64,000 nt of DNA. Origin: a bacterium (GTDB lineage: Bacteria > Fidelibacterota > Marinisomatia > Marinisomatales > TCS55). The DNA is taken from positions 39,645 to 103,644 of the forward strand of contig SGYN01000003.1 in the NCBI GenBank assembly GCA_004321715.1, read 5' to 3'. How positions within the stretch are numbered: position 1 is the stretch's first letter; each line of letters opens with the position of its first letter. A program made the translations under genes and the position numbers. Below, one piece after another: positions 1-10,173 of the stretch. A model generated the notes under the pieces. That model did not search any database. It saw nothing but the letters and a program-made list of their open reading frames with translations, and was not told where the DNA came from.

Positions 1-2205
1 AATCATAAAACTTTCCTGTGCTGTTAATTGCTGACGATAGGTTCCGTAGTTAAAATATAATTTGCTATTTACCGTTATTGGAAACGAAATACGAATCTTG
101 GGATTAATTGTGATTTGAGTTTCTGCATCACTTGCAGCTACATCAGAAAAGCGTTCATCGCCTATTTCCCCTTTTTCTTTAGCAGTCAAATCTCTTGCAT
201 AATCATCATAATCCCACCATTTAGTATTTGGGTTGTAATAATCCATGCTAAGACCCAAGGTTGCAATCATACCTTTAAATTCTAATTTATCTTCAGCATA
301 TAAGCCCGCTTGAGTTGGGGTTTTTTTCCATCTCTGCGAACCACGTTCGACGTGTACAATTACAGAGTCGCTTGAACCATAAGTCATATCATAATCATAT
401 AATGACACCCAGGCGCCAGCATTTACTTGATTTGTACTATTAAGCTGCGTTGTATAATCAAAATTAATATTTGTACTAGAAACCTTTGAATCGTCACGAC
501 CTCTAGCCCAATGTCCTCCAATGCGAGCACCACCACCAGGGTTGCTCATACCATCTGAAGTCCATCCCCAAGGAGAGTATACTAATGAATCAGCATTTAC
601 ACCGCCAGAGCCATACAGTTTTATTACAGCGCTAGGTATGTCACCTGCGCTATCTCCAGGACCAGGGTTTGATCCGAGCCTCCGTGAATTAGGCCCTGTT
701 TCAAATGTTTCTGAATTCATGGAAACACCAACGTTATAATATGTCTTCGCATTTACGGTATTTGTAAATGTTGCTCCCATAATTTGGGTATTATAATCTG
801 TAACAGCATAACGATCCCAAGACCAGATCACGCTTCTTCCAACATGATCACCGTTTTGATTAATAAGGGTTTCTGTTGGTGCTATTCCTTGGTTACTACT
901 AAATACTAAAGTTGAATTGGCTGAACCTCCACCCCAAGGGTATAAAGGCGTTCCTCCTCTTTGTGGGTACGGAACTGTTAACATAGACCAAGCATCATGC
1001 GCCATCCCAGTTTGCTCTGAAGATTTAACGAATGCCATTAATTTCATTGAAGAATTCAGGTCATACATTAACTTTGCGTGCATAGTGTTTTCTTTATAAG
1101 AAGAGCGCGCCTGTGGATAAAAATAAGGCTCTTGGTTGCTTAAATATGAAACAAGGAACCTCATACCTGTGCTACCTAAGGGCATTCCAAAAGTCATATC
1201 TATAGATTGAAAAGCATCTGTCACATCTGTGTTTTTACGATGATGCCAATTAAAAACATCTAGCCATTCAGATTTTGTTAACAATGTATCATTGCCTGTT
1301 GTTCCAGCCATATGAGCATCCCAGCCAGTAAAAGCAGGATATTGTGATTGCTGATATGCATCCCAAGCGCCACCATCTGTTCCTGTTGAATTCATACTAT
1401 CATCTGTATACGGTTTCCACCAATATGCGTCTTCATCTTTAACACTTTTACCAAAAGACATCGAACTTGCAGGAGTATTATTAATAATAACATCTAATAC
1501 CATGCGATCACGAGGATCTTTGGTTACAATATTTATCGCTCCACCTCTTGCGTTTCCTACAGATGAACCTAAACCCCCTGTTTGAATCTGTAGTTCATCA
1601 ACTGAGGTTAATGCAATAGCCGTTGAGGGCGTACCATCTCTTCCTCCTCGAGTACTTATACCATCAACAACAAATGCTGTTTCGTTGAGGCCAGAACCCC
1701 TAATAACCATTCCTGGCTCAACGCCAGCTTGTTGACTTATAAAGTCTCCAACAGATCTAACGGGTATATTTTCAATATCTCCACCGCTTACATTAATAAC
1801 TGTACCCGCAACGTCTGGTTGTACCAAGGGTCGTTCCGCGAGGACTTCAACCGCTTCTCCAGATACTGCTTCAACACCTGTAACAAAATTCACAGTAGTG
1901 GTTAAATCAATAAATACACGAACATCCAGCTCTACGGCTGTTTGGTAACCAATAATTTCTGCACGCATAGTATATGCGCCAGGGGAAACATTTAAAATAA
2001 AATACTCACCATTTTCATCTGTTGCCGCACCAAATCCTGTTCCATCAATAAGAACATTGGCCCCGATCAAAGCTTCGCCAGTAGCTTCATCCGTTACCGT
2101 CCCTCTAACTTTTCCTGATGTCTGGGCAATTAAATTGCTAGCTATAAAAATAGTACAAATTAAAGCAAGCATTGTGTTTTTTAAGTAATAATTACGATCC
2201 GTCAT
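1..2205 (-). CDS. TonB-dependent receptor with N-terminal carboxypeptidase-regulatory-like domain (3' end outside window)
   Basis: Reverse-strand translation from ATG at 2205 gives MTDRNYYLKNTMLALICTIFIASNLIAQTSGKVRGTVTDEATGEALIGANVLIDGTGFGAATDENGEYFILNVSPGAYTMRAEIIGYQ..., followed by a plug-like region (GDFISQQAGVEPGMVIRGSGLNETAFVVDGI). Open to the window edge over the part I translated. Confidence 0.85.
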   Translation of the reverse strand, partial: MTDRNYYLKNTMLALICTIFIASNLIAQTSGKVRGTVTDEATGEALIGANVLIDGTGFGAATDENGEYFILNVSPGAYTMRAEIIGYQTAVELDVRVFIDLTTTVNFVTGVEAVSGEAVEVLAERPLVQPDVAGTVINVSGGDIENIPVRSVGDFISQQAGVEPGMVIRGSGLNETAFVVDGISTRGGRDGTPSTAIALTSVDELQIQTGGLGSSVGNARGGAINIVTKDPRDRMVLDVIINNTPASSMSFGKSVKDEDAYWWKPYTDDSMNSTGTDGGAWDAYQQSQYPAFTGWDAHMAGTTGNDTLLTKSEWLDVFNWHHRKNTDVTDAFQSIDMTFGMPLGSTGMRFLVSYLSNQEPYFYPQARSSYKENTMHAKLMYDLNSSMKLMAFVKSSEQTGMAHDAWSMLTVPYPQRGGTPLYPWGGGSANSTLVFSSNQGIAPTETLINQNGDHVGRSVIWSWDRYAVTDYNTQIMGATFTNTVNAKTYYNVGVSMNSETFETGPNSRRLGSNPGPGDSAGDIPSAVIKLYGSGGVNADSLVYSPWGWTSDGMSNPGGGARIGGHWARGRDDSKVSSTNINFDYTTQLNSTNQVNAGAWVSLYDYDMTYGSSDSVIVHVERGSQRWKKTPTQAGLYAEDKLEFKGMIATLGLSMDYYNPNTKWWDYDDYARDLTAKEKGEIGDERFSDVAASDAETQITINPKIRISFPITVNSKLYFNYGTYRQQLTAQESFMI

Positions 2206-2497
2206 TTTGTTGTCCTCCATGTAAAATCGTTTAATATTGTTTTTTAATTCTTATCACTCGAATGAGTGAGTTATCGAGCGCTTTGGCTTGGCTAACTACC
2301 ATCTGACAGTAAATGTGTAAACATTTTAATAAAGATACAAGAAAAATATCCTTACAATGCGATAGCATTTGGCTGTTTTTGTATGTTATAAAAATCGTTT
2401 TTTCTTATGTTAAATGCAGCTAAAGCAATTAATCAAACTTGCTATGAGCCAATATTTATTAATAGAAAATAACAGTTAATCCTTATGAATATATTAT

Positions 2498-3826
2498 CTA
2501 TGGTAAGAAAAACATAGATAGTAATTGAATTAAAATAATGGCCGTTGCGCCCTGTAATAAAGTTGTAACAGCATGACAGCGAATAGCAGTATTTGTGTCC
2601 ATATTAGAGAACTGCGCAACCACCCAAAAATAACTATCATTTAAGTGAGAAAATGTCATTGCCCCAGCACCAATTGAAAGAACAGCTATGACCTTTCCCA
2701 TTTCACTAGATAATCCTAAAGTATTAAGTAGCGGCAAAACCATTGCGGATGTTGTGATAATTGAGACCGTTGATGACCCTTGGGCTGTCTTTAACAATGC
2801 GGCAATTATAAAAGGCAAAAACAACCCTATTTCATAACCCATTAATATTTTACTAAGGTAATCTCCTAGTGATATGGATCTTAATATGTTTCCAAATGCT
2901 CCGCCTGCGCCAGTTATTAATATTATACTTCCTGCTGCTTTTAACCCATCAGAAAACCAATCATAATGATTTTCTAATGAATAATCTTTTGCTAAAAGTA
3001 TACTAATTATTACGCCTGATAAAATTGCAATAATAGGATGTCCAAAAAAGCTGATTAATATTTGAATTTGTATATTTTCAAAATTCGTTGTTGGATGATC
3101 CATTGCAGAATTGAGACTTATTAGAATTATAGGGATTATGATTGGAAGTAAAGCAGAAAATAAATTTGAAGATTGATTTTTATCTTTTTCTACGTTTATT
3201 TGATTTACTTCTGCATTTATGGAAAACTTAGAGCAATAATAAATTGACCATAACCACCCAACCAGGGAAACGGGGATTGCAATTAGAAACCCAAAAATTA
3301 AAACAAGTCCAATATCGGCACCCAGTATGGAGGCGGAAGCTAGCGGTCCCGGGGTAGGAGGCACAAACACATGGGCAGCATAAAGGCCAGCAGACAAGGA
3401 GGTTCCTAAAACAGCAAGCGATATTCCTGTTTTTCTATTTATCGCCTTATTTAGTGTAGATAGGATTACATATCCAGAATCACAAAATACAGGAATTGAA
3501 ACAAAGAACCCTGTGATATTCATTGCTAGAGGAGAATTGTCTTTTCCTATTGCTTTTAACGTTGATTCAGCAATTGATTTTGCACCGCCTGTTTTTTCTA
3601 AAAAAACACCAATAATTGAACCACAAGCAATTACAATGCCAATGTTTTTTAGGGTGTTTCCAAAACCCTCAGATAGGCTTATAATTATTTTCTCTGTATC
3701 TAACCCGCCTAATAAACCCATTGTTAGTGAAGCCAATATAAGAATTAGAAAAGGATGGATTTTGTATTTTGCGGTAGCAAATACAATAATTCCAATTGTT
3801 ATAAATAGATAGATAATAATTAACAT
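2498..3826 (-). CDS. GntP-family permease (gluconate/hydroxyacid:H+ symporter)
   Basis: 442 aa, polytopic; GntP-like segments (HVFVPPTPGPLASASILGADIGLVLIFG; LLKTAQGSSTVSIITTSAM). Confidence 0.8.
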   Translation of the reverse strand: MLIIIYLFITIGIIVFATAKYKIHPFLILILASLTMGLLGGLDTEKIIISLSEGFGNTLKNIGIVIACGSIIGVFLEKTGGAKSIAESTLKAIGKDNSPLAMNITGFFVSIPVFCDSGYVILSTLNKAINRKTGISLAVLGTSLSAGLYAAHVFVPPTPGPLASASILGADIGLVLIFGFLIAIPVSLVGWLWSIYYCSKFSINAEVNQINVEKDKNQSSNLFSALLPIIIPIILISLNSAMDHPTTNFENIQIQILISFFGHPIIAILSGVIISILLAKDYSLENHYDWFSDGLKAAGSIILITGAGGAFGNILRSISLGDYLSKILMGYEIGLFLPFIIAALLKTAQGSSTVSIITTSAMVLPLLNTLGLSSEMGKVIAVLSIGAGAMTFSHLNDSYFWVVAQFSNMDTNTAIRCHAVTTLLQGATAIILIQLLSMFFLP

Positions 3827-3847
3827 AATATAGTTTTTGTAATATGG

Positions 3848-4723
3848 TTATTTATAATCATTGAAACGGCTTTCTATTTCCTGTTTGCTTCTAGTTAGTG
3901 GATTGTCCTGCTCCATTTTTAGGCTTGTTGCTGCTGCAGCCCATTTTGTGGAATCACCAGGACCTAGATTCCGCCGCATATATACGTAGCTTGCTCCACA
4001 GGTGTCTCCCCTTCCACTCCTGCCAATAATTTTATTTAGCTTAAATGGTTCAACAAAAATTTGATTTTTTGCATACACAAGAACACCATCTTTATGGGTG
4101 ATTATAACCTCTTTAGGTCCATAAGACTTTAGGATTTTTGCCGCGGAAACTAAATCTGATTCGCCCGTTAAAAATTTTGCCTCCACCCCATCTGCTTTTA
4201 AATAATGCGTTAGACTAAGTACTTCTTTTTTCTCTTCCCATTCACTATTAATCAGAACATTGTTTGTGTTCCGTGTTCTTATAAACCCTTGAAGGTCCAC
4301 CCCTATCAAAGAGCCTTTCTTTTTAAGATCATATAGAGTAGCAAGCTTAAATTCATCTCTCACAGACGCGTTGATTAAAAAGACTGTTGAATTAATATTC
4401 ATGAACTGTTCTGATGTGAAAGACCCTGCTGATTTAGGCATGATTAGCGATCTATCATCAAAATTATCACTGGGGTATATAAGTTTCATATGAGTTGAAT
4501 TATCAGTGTATGTGGGGAAGACATCAACCCCTATAGATACTAGCTTATCTACAACATGTTGGTCATTATTTTTCAAACGCGTTATTGCTGCTGTTTTTGC
4601 TCCTAAAGCAATAGCAGCATGCGCTCCATAGTTGAACCCTCCCCCATCAACATGTTTAGTCTCATCTGGGGTTACAATAGTATCTTTCGTATAATTCCCA
4701 ATTAAAGTTATATCATACGCCAT
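3848..4723 (-). CDS. PfkB-family carbohydrate kinase
   Basis: 291 aa; N-terminal GGGFNYGAHAAIALGAK and C-terminal GRSGRGDTCGASYVY (GxGD catalytic motif). Confidence 0.8.
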   Translation of the reverse strand: MAYDITLIGNYTKDTIVTPDETKHVDGGGFNYGAHAAIALGAKTAAITRLKNNDQHVVDKLVSIGVDVFPTYTDNSTHMKLIYPSDNFDDRSLIMPKSAGSFTSEQFMNINSTVFLINASVRDEFKLATLYDLKKKGSLIGVDLQGFIRTRNTNNVLINSEWEEKKEVLSLTHYLKADGVEAKFLTGESDLVSAAKILKSYGPKEVIITHKDGVLVYAKNQIFVEPFKLNKIIGRSGRGDTCGASYVYMRRNLGPGDSTKWAAAATSLKMEQDNPLTRSKQEIESRFNDYK

Positions 4724-4762
4724 GATTAATTTTCCATTTCTTGTATATAATTTTAATTTAAT

Positions 4763-6040
4763 TTAATTCATAATTATAGTTGGCAACCAAATAACAATAT
4801 TAGGAAATATAGCAACAAGAACCAGTGTGATAATATTCGCAACTAAAAAAGGGGCGGCTCCTTTAAATATTCTCCCAATACTCAATCCTGTAATAATAGA
4901 ACAAACATTAAGACAATTTCCAACTGGTGGCGTGCACGCTCCAACCGCCAAACCAATAACCAAAACAACGCCGAACAAGATTGGTGATATACCCATTTCA
5001 ATAATACTTGGCAAAAAGACAGGGGTAAGCAATAGTATCGCTGGGCTAACATCAATAAATGTCCCAGATATCAAAATTATAATAATAAATAAAAACAACA
5101 TTCCTGTTGGATGAAATCCAAGATCTGTGATGATTGCCGATAATCCATCCGGTATCCTTTCATAAGCTAATACCCATATAAAAATTTTTGAAAATGCTAT
5201 AATGATCATAATTTTTGCACTTGTCAAAACAGAGCTTTTTAATGCATTAAAGATTTTTTTTCTATTCAAACTCTTAATTAAAAACCCACCAATAATTAAC
5301 GAATAGAATACGCCTAAAGCGGCAGATTCAGTAGCAGTTGCTATACCAAAAATAACCGACCCAACAACAAAAAAAGGCATAAACAATATATAAGAATTTT
5401 TTGCCGTCATTATTAATATTTTGTTGAAAGAAAAATTTTTATCTTCCCTTGGATAAGAATTTTTTTTAGATAACCAGATCGTAATTAATAATTGAAAAGT
5501 TCCTACTAATATCCCCGGTATAACACCACCTAAAAACAATCGACCAACTGACTCTTGTGCTGTAACTGCAAATAAAACCATAGGAATGCTTGGAGGTATA
5601 ATCATACCCATTGTAGATGAAGCCACTGTAAGACCGGCTGCATAATCCTCAGGGTATCCTCGCTTTTTCATTTCTGGTATTAGAATAGACCCTATGGATG
5701 CCGTGTCTGAAACTGAAGATCCAGATATTCCTCCAAACAGCATACTAGAGATAACATTAACGAGGCCCAACCCTCCTCTGATTTTCCCAACAAAAATTAA
5801 ACAAAATTCAATCAATCTTGATGTGATCTTACTCTCATTCATAAGCTGGCCCATTAAAATAAAAAGCGGAAGGGCTATTAAGGTATATGAATCCATTCCC
5901 GCAAACAACATCTGGGGCATAACATTTAATAATTCGCTATTAAAAATTAGAAAGTAAATAGCGGTAGACAACCCAAGTGAGTACGCAATTGGTACCCCGA
6001 TTGCTAAAAAAATAAATAAACTAGAAATTAGTACTATCAT
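4763..6040 (-). CDS. TRAP transporter large permease, DctM subunit
   Basis: 425 aa, polytopic; DctM signatures (GGISGSSVSDTASIGSILIPEMKKRGYPEDYAAGLTVASSTMGMIIPPSIPMVLF). Confidence 0.9.
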   Translation of the reverse strand: MIVLISSLFIFLAIGVPIAYSLGLSTAIYFLIFNSELLNVMPQMLFAGMDSYTLIALPLFILMGQLMNESKITSRLIEFCLIFVGKIRGGLGLVNVISSMLFGGISGSSVSDTASIGSILIPEMKKRGYPEDYAAGLTVASSTMGMIIPPSIPMVLFAVTAQESVGRLFLGGVIPGILVGTFQLLITIWLSKKNSYPREDKNFSFNKILIMTAKNSYILFMPFFVVGSVIFGIATATESAALGVFYSLIIGGFLIKSLNRKKIFNALKSSVLTSAKIMIIIAFSKIFIWVLAYERIPDGLSAIITDLGFHPTGMLFLFIIIILISGTFIDVSPAILLLTPVFLPSIIEMGISPILFGVVLVIGLAVGACTPPVGNCLNVCSIITGLSIGRIFKGAAPFLVANIITLVLVAIFPNIVIWLPTIIMN

Positions 6041-6537
6041 GATTTGTTAAATGGCTTTGTACTAGATATATCAATAACATCAATTAATGCTATTACACAG
6101 TATAAAAAACATAATACACAGCCTAGCGGAATGCTTACTATAGCGACTAAGCGCGGCAGTCCAGTAGCGGGCATAAGATAGCCACCTGTTTGACTAATCC
6201 ACTGTAAACAATAAATGAATAATAATATGTGTAATGTAAAAATGAAAATGATCTGTAATGTTTTTATTGCTCCCTGAAATTTATCAGGTAAGATATTTAC
6301 AAAAACATCAATGCCTATATGTTCATTCTTTCCAATAGATACCGCTGCACCTATTGAAGTGGTGTAAATGAATAAAATTGTTACAATTTCATTAGCGCCA
6401 GTTATGGATTGGTTCAAAATATATCTTAAAAAAACTAGAATAAGCGTAATAACAAATACTAAAAATAAAAATCCAGCCAGAATATTTTCTAAAAAACTGG
6501 TTATGGATCTAAACTTATTTTTTATAAAACTAAGTAT
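6037..6537 (-). CDS. TRAP transporter small permease, DctQ subunit; proposed non-canonical start upstream of the ORF-track start (6417)
   Basis: In-frame extension upstream of 6417 reads ...LSFIKNKFRSITSFLENILAGFLFLVFVITLILVFLRYIL-NQSITGANE, supplying the missing first TM helix. No ATG/GTG/TTG in the extension; ATA at 6537 is one candidate start. Confidence 0.75.
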   Translation of the reverse strand: MLSFIKNKFRSITSFLENILAGFLFLVFVITLILVFLRYILNQSITGANEIVTILFIYTTSIGAAVSIGKNEHIGIDVFVNILPDKFQGAIKTLQIIFIFTLHILLFIYCLQWISQTGGYLMPATGLPRLVAIVSIPLGCVLCFLYCVIALIDVIDISSTKPFNKS

Positions 6538-6560
6538 TAGATGTTTACCGAGCTTTGTGG

Positions 6561-7571
6561 TTACATATTAGTTTTTTTTGCAATATCCTGTGCCTTTTTT
6601 ATTTCTTCTAAAGTAAAGGTTCCTTTATTTATAAAGTAATTATATACTGGTTTAACGGCATCCCGAAAAGGGATTAATGCATCACCAGCGATGTGATTAA
6701 TTTCTAAATGGTTGGATAACTGCTCAAGGTATTCTGTTTCTTTTGATCTGTACATTTGATCGCTTTTTGACATTGCATCTTTTGCAACTCTGTCAAATAT
6801 TATTTTTAAATCAGGTGTCAGCGTATTATACCAGCTTAAGTTTACTATAAAGGGGTCTGGACCTGTTGCATAGTTAGTTACTGTAAGGTATTTAGATACT
6901 TCATACATTTTAAAATCCCAAATATTTGAAGGTGGATTATCTTGACCATCAATAACCCCCGTTTGCAATGCCTGGTATATATCTATTGCTGCTAACTCTT
7001 GTGGGTTTGCACCAAAAGCTTTAGCAGTTTGAATAAAAACCTCTTGCATTGGTACTCTCATTTTCAGTCCCTTAAAATCACTGGGATGTTTTATTGGTTT
7101 CTTATTGTTAGTGTGGGCGCGAAAACCTTGTGATATACCCGTTACAGGAATATGAAATCCATTTTTTTTTGCACCATTATTTATCTCATTCATAAATGAA
7201 CTGTTTACTAATCGCAATGCTTCTATCCAACCACTAGTTAAAAATGGTAAAGTCAGTAAATTATATTTAGGGTTGGCATCATTAAAAAAGCCTCCACGGG
7301 TTCCTTGTAATGCTCCTGTTGCAACCAAATCCATAAGCTCTCGCTCATTTCCGAGTATGCCGCTAAAAAATAATTCTACCCTGATCTTTCCATTTGTTTC
7401 TTTTTCAAGCTTGTCCTTAAAATAAACCATTGATTGACTTCGTATTGCGCTCTCCGGTTGTTCATTAGAGTACTTGAATACATATCCTTCTTGATTCGTT
7501 CTACAAGATCCAAATAGCATAAGAACGCTAATCAACAAAGGATATATGGTATGGAAAATATTTTTTAACAT
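6561..7571 (-). CDS. TRAP transporter solute-binding protein, DctP family (lipoprotein)
   Basis: 336 aa; lipobox-like MLFGSCRTN; DctP features (FRAHTNNKKPIKHPSDFKGLKMRVP; GVIDGQDNPPSNIWDFKMYEVSKYLTVTNY). Confidence 0.9.
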   Translation of the reverse strand: MLKNIFHTIYPLLISVLMLFGSCRTNQEGYVFKYSNEQPESAIRSQSMVYFKDKLEKETNGKIRVELFFSGILGNERELMDLVATGALQGTRGGFFNDANPKYNLLTLPFLTSGWIEALRLVNSSFMNEINNGAKKNGFHIPVTGISQGFRAHTNNKKPIKHPSDFKGLKMRVPMQEVFIQTAKAFGANPQELAAIDIYQALQTGVIDGQDNPPSNIWDFKMYEVSKYLTVTNYATGPDPFIVNLSWYNTLTPDLKIIFDRVAKDAMSKSDQMYRSKETEYLEQLSNHLEINHIAGDALIPFRDAVKPVYNYFINKGTFTLEEIKKAQDIAKKTNM

Positions 7572-7591
7572 AAAATTATTACTAACATTTT

Positions 7592-8458
7592 TTATGAATA
7601 TAGTTGTTTAAATTTTGCTATCGATGCCTTAAACCCATCTTCAAAATCTCCTTCTTTTGGTCGAAACACACTCTCTAGTGACATTGCCCCATCATAACCG
7701 ATGTCATTTAGCCTATCCGCTATTTTTTGAAGATGTGGCGCCATTTGCCCCTGACCAAGTGCGACGCATTTAATTTTTGCCTGATGAATAGAGACCTCAA
7801 CATCTTTCATATGCACATGCCCAAGATAGCCTCCCTCCATTGAATCCAGCGCATTATTACTTGGGTTTTCCCCGCAATAAAGTGTATTCGCAGGGTCCCA
7901 TAGAACTTTTAAATGTTTTGTGTCAAGATCGTCTATCAATTTTTTTCCTAGATAGCAAGATGTGATCATTGCATTATTTCCTGTTTCTACCACAAGCATA
8001 ATATCTAATTCTTTCGCTAGTTTAACAATGGGGCCCATTAATTCTACTAACTTATTCCAGGCTCCATCGCTTACGTTCCATTTTTCCGCACCATGCTCTC
8101 CAAACAAAACCATTTCTTTCCGAAAACTCATAATCCGCACCAAGGGTGAATCTAATTTATGAGCCATATCAATACACTCCTTAAGTTTTTCCATATGTTG
8201 GTTATATGTGCTATCGCCTATACTTACTTCATGCACACCAATACCAGCAAAATTATGACGCGATATACAGGATACATCCATATCATATTGTTTTAAAAGA
8301 TTTTCTACTTTTTGAATTTCACTCTTGTCTAGATCTCCAACCTCTTTATCCCATAAGAATTGTAGTTCAGCTTGATTTAAATTATTCTTATTCATTACTT
8401 GCAAAGCATGTTCAAAGTCAGTGCTTATTCCATCCGTTATCACACCTAGTTTCGCCAT
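7592..8458 (-). CDS. Sugar phosphate isomerase/epimerase (AP-endonuclease-2-like TIM barrel)
   Basis: 288 aa; VVETGNN...LWDPANTLYCGENPSNNALDSMEGGYLGHVHMKDV typical of the family. Confidence 0.8.
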   Translation of the reverse strand: MAKLGVITDGISTDFEHALQVMNKNNLNQAELQFLWDKEVGDLDKSEIQKVENLLKQYDMDVSCISRHNFAGIGVHEVSIGDSTYNQHMEKLKECIDMAHKLDSPLVRIMSFRKEMVLFGEHGAEKWNVSDGAWNKLVELMGPIVKLAKELDIMLVVETGNNAMITSCYLGKKLIDDLDTKHLKVLWDPANTLYCGENPSNNALDSMEGGYLGHVHMKDVEVSIHQAKIKCVALGQGQMAPHLQKIADRLNDIGYDGAMSLESVFRPKEGDFEDGFKASIAKFKQLYS

Positions 8459-8484
8459 AGTTATCGCTCCTAATTTTTGTATGT

Positions 8485-9378
8485 TTATTTATTGTTTTTC
8501 CATTCTACTTTTGTGTTAGACATTTTTTCTAATAGTTTTACTATAGACCAGTTGTCTCCTTCCGGGTACATTGAAATTCCAGCTTGAAACAGTTCAAAAG
8601 CTGCGCTAGTAGTAAACATTGGTACTCCATTCTTTTTAGCTAAATCCATACTAATCCCAAGATCTTTATACATAGTTGATATATGACTACCAGTATTTTC
8701 AAATTTTCTATCCATAATTAACTTAGCACAATTTTTAAATAAGGGGCTACTAACTCCGCTTGTACTAAATACATCATAAAGAACTTGTCCATCAATACCT
8801 GCTTTAGAACCCAAAACTAAAGATTCAAAAATTGCCGTAAACGTTGAACCAATAAACGATTGCAGCGCTGCCTTTACAGTTTGACCATCACCAATATTAA
8901 CACCTACATGAATTATGTTTTTTGAGATAGCCTCTAATATCTTTTTGCAATCTTGAAATACTTTATTATCTGCGGAAGTCATAAGTGTTAACGAGCCATC
9001 ATGGGCCCCCTGTAGCCCCCCGCTTACGGGGCTGTCTACTAAATCAATATTATATTCTTGAGCAATTCTATTTGCATCTATTACTTCTTCTGGCGTAATA
9101 GTTGCAGTTATAATTATAGTCCCTTTATCTTCTAATCCTGGAGATAGCTTAGTGATAACATCTTTTACTTGGTTACCATTCATAACCATTACAAATACTA
9201 CATCACTAAATTCCCCAACTTCTAAAACACTTTTTGCAGCCTTGCCTCCATGTGAAATTATTTCTTTTAAACATTCTTCTCTCAGGTCATAACCGATGGT
9301 TTTATACCCATTTTTTATTATGTTTTTAGCAATCCCCATCCCCATGTTCCCAAGGCCTATTATACCAATTTTTTGCAT
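8485..9378 (-). CDS. NAD(P)-dependent 3-hydroxyisobutyrate / 2-hydroxy-3-oxopropionate reductase-family dehydrogenase
   Basis: 297 aa; Rossmann GIIGLGNMGMGIAKNIIKNGY, VDSPVSGGLQGAHDGSLTLMTSAD. Confidence 0.88.
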   Translation of the reverse strand: MQKIGIIGLGNMGMGIAKNIIKNGYKTIGYDLREECLKEIISHGGKAAKSVLEVGEFSDVVFVMVMNGNQVKDVITKLSPGLEDKGTIIITATITPEEVIDANRIAQEYNIDLVDSPVSGGLQGAHDGSLTLMTSADNKVFQDCKKILEAISKNIIHVGVNIGDGQTVKAALQSFIGSTFTAIFESLVLGSKAGIDGQVLYDVFSTSGVSSPLFKNCAKLIMDRKFENTGSHISTMYKDLGISMDLAKKNGVPMFTTSAAFELFQAGISMYPEGDNWSIVKLLEKMSNTKVEWKNNK

Positions 9379-9414
9379 AGTATTAATCTTTCTAATTAAA
9401 TGATTATCTGATAT

Positions 9415-10173
9415 TTATTTTTCTAAAATAGTTCTTAATTTATTTGCTGATGTATCAGGTTTATCAAATTCCCCAACTAGTTCTCCATTTTTAATAATGA
9501 AAAATTTATCGCCGATCATAAATGCTTGATCTATATTATGTGAAACAAGAATCACATTAATATTTTTATTTTTTAATTGAATTATTTGTTCAACAACTTT
9601 ATTTGACTCTTTCACTCCAAGCGCAGATGTCGGCTCATCAAGAATAAGTATTTTAGCCCCAAAATATAAAGCTCTTGCAATAGCAAGAATCTGACGTTCC
9701 CCACCAGAAAGAGTTCCTGCTGATCTTTTTGGATTATCTATACTGATATCAAATTTTCTTAATTCTTTTTTTGTTGTATCTATTGCAAACTCTTTATCCA
9801 TCATATTAAGGTAATTGTTATGTATTGGTTCATTGCCTAAAAAGAAATTTCGATAAATATTCATAATAGGTATGATTGCTAAGTTTTGATAAACTGTTGA
9901 AATTCCTGCTTCAATTGCTTCCCGTGGATTTGAAAAACTAACTTCATCATCGTTGACTACATACTTCCCCTGATCCGCACGAAAAACTCCAGAAACAATA
10001 TTTACCAGGGTAGACTTTCCTGCGCCATTATCACCTAGAATACAATGGATTTTCCCTGAATTTGTAGACATTGAAATGTTTTTCAATGCATTTATATTTC
10101 CAAAGTTTTTATAAATATTTTTTAGAACTATTTGGTTATTATTAGTAAGCATATTTCTTTCTAAAAATGCCAT
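9415..10173 (-). CDS. Sugar ABC transporter ATP-binding protein, single NBD
   Basis: Walker A GDNGAGKST, signature LSGGERQ, Walker B ILILDEPTSALG. Start may be the internal ATG (MLTNNN) because the first residues overlap the permease gene. Confidence 0.88.
   Translation of the reverse strand: MAFLERNMLTNNNQIVLKNIYKNFGNINALKNISMSTNSGKIHCILGDNGAGKSTLVNIVSGVFRADQGKYVVNDDEVSFSNPREAIEAGISTVYQNLAIIPIMNIYRNFFLGNEPIHNNYLNMMDKEFAIDTTKKELRKFDISIDNPKRSAGTLSGGERQILAIARALYFGAKILILDEPTSALGVKESNKVVEQIIQLKNKNINVILVSHNIDQAFMIGDKFFIIKNGELVGEFDKPDTSANKLRTILEK

Noticed and set aside
521-1099. Plus-strand ORFs 521-739 and 917-1099
   Set aside because: Antisense to the TonB receptor reading frame (1-2205, minus); low-complexity shadow ORFs with no start context or family similarity.
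2254-2269. TCACTC-GAAT-GAGTGA short inverted repeat upstream of the first TonB receptor
   Set aside because: Only 6-bp arms and no second copy seen; could be an operator or UTR hairpin, but evidence is insufficient.
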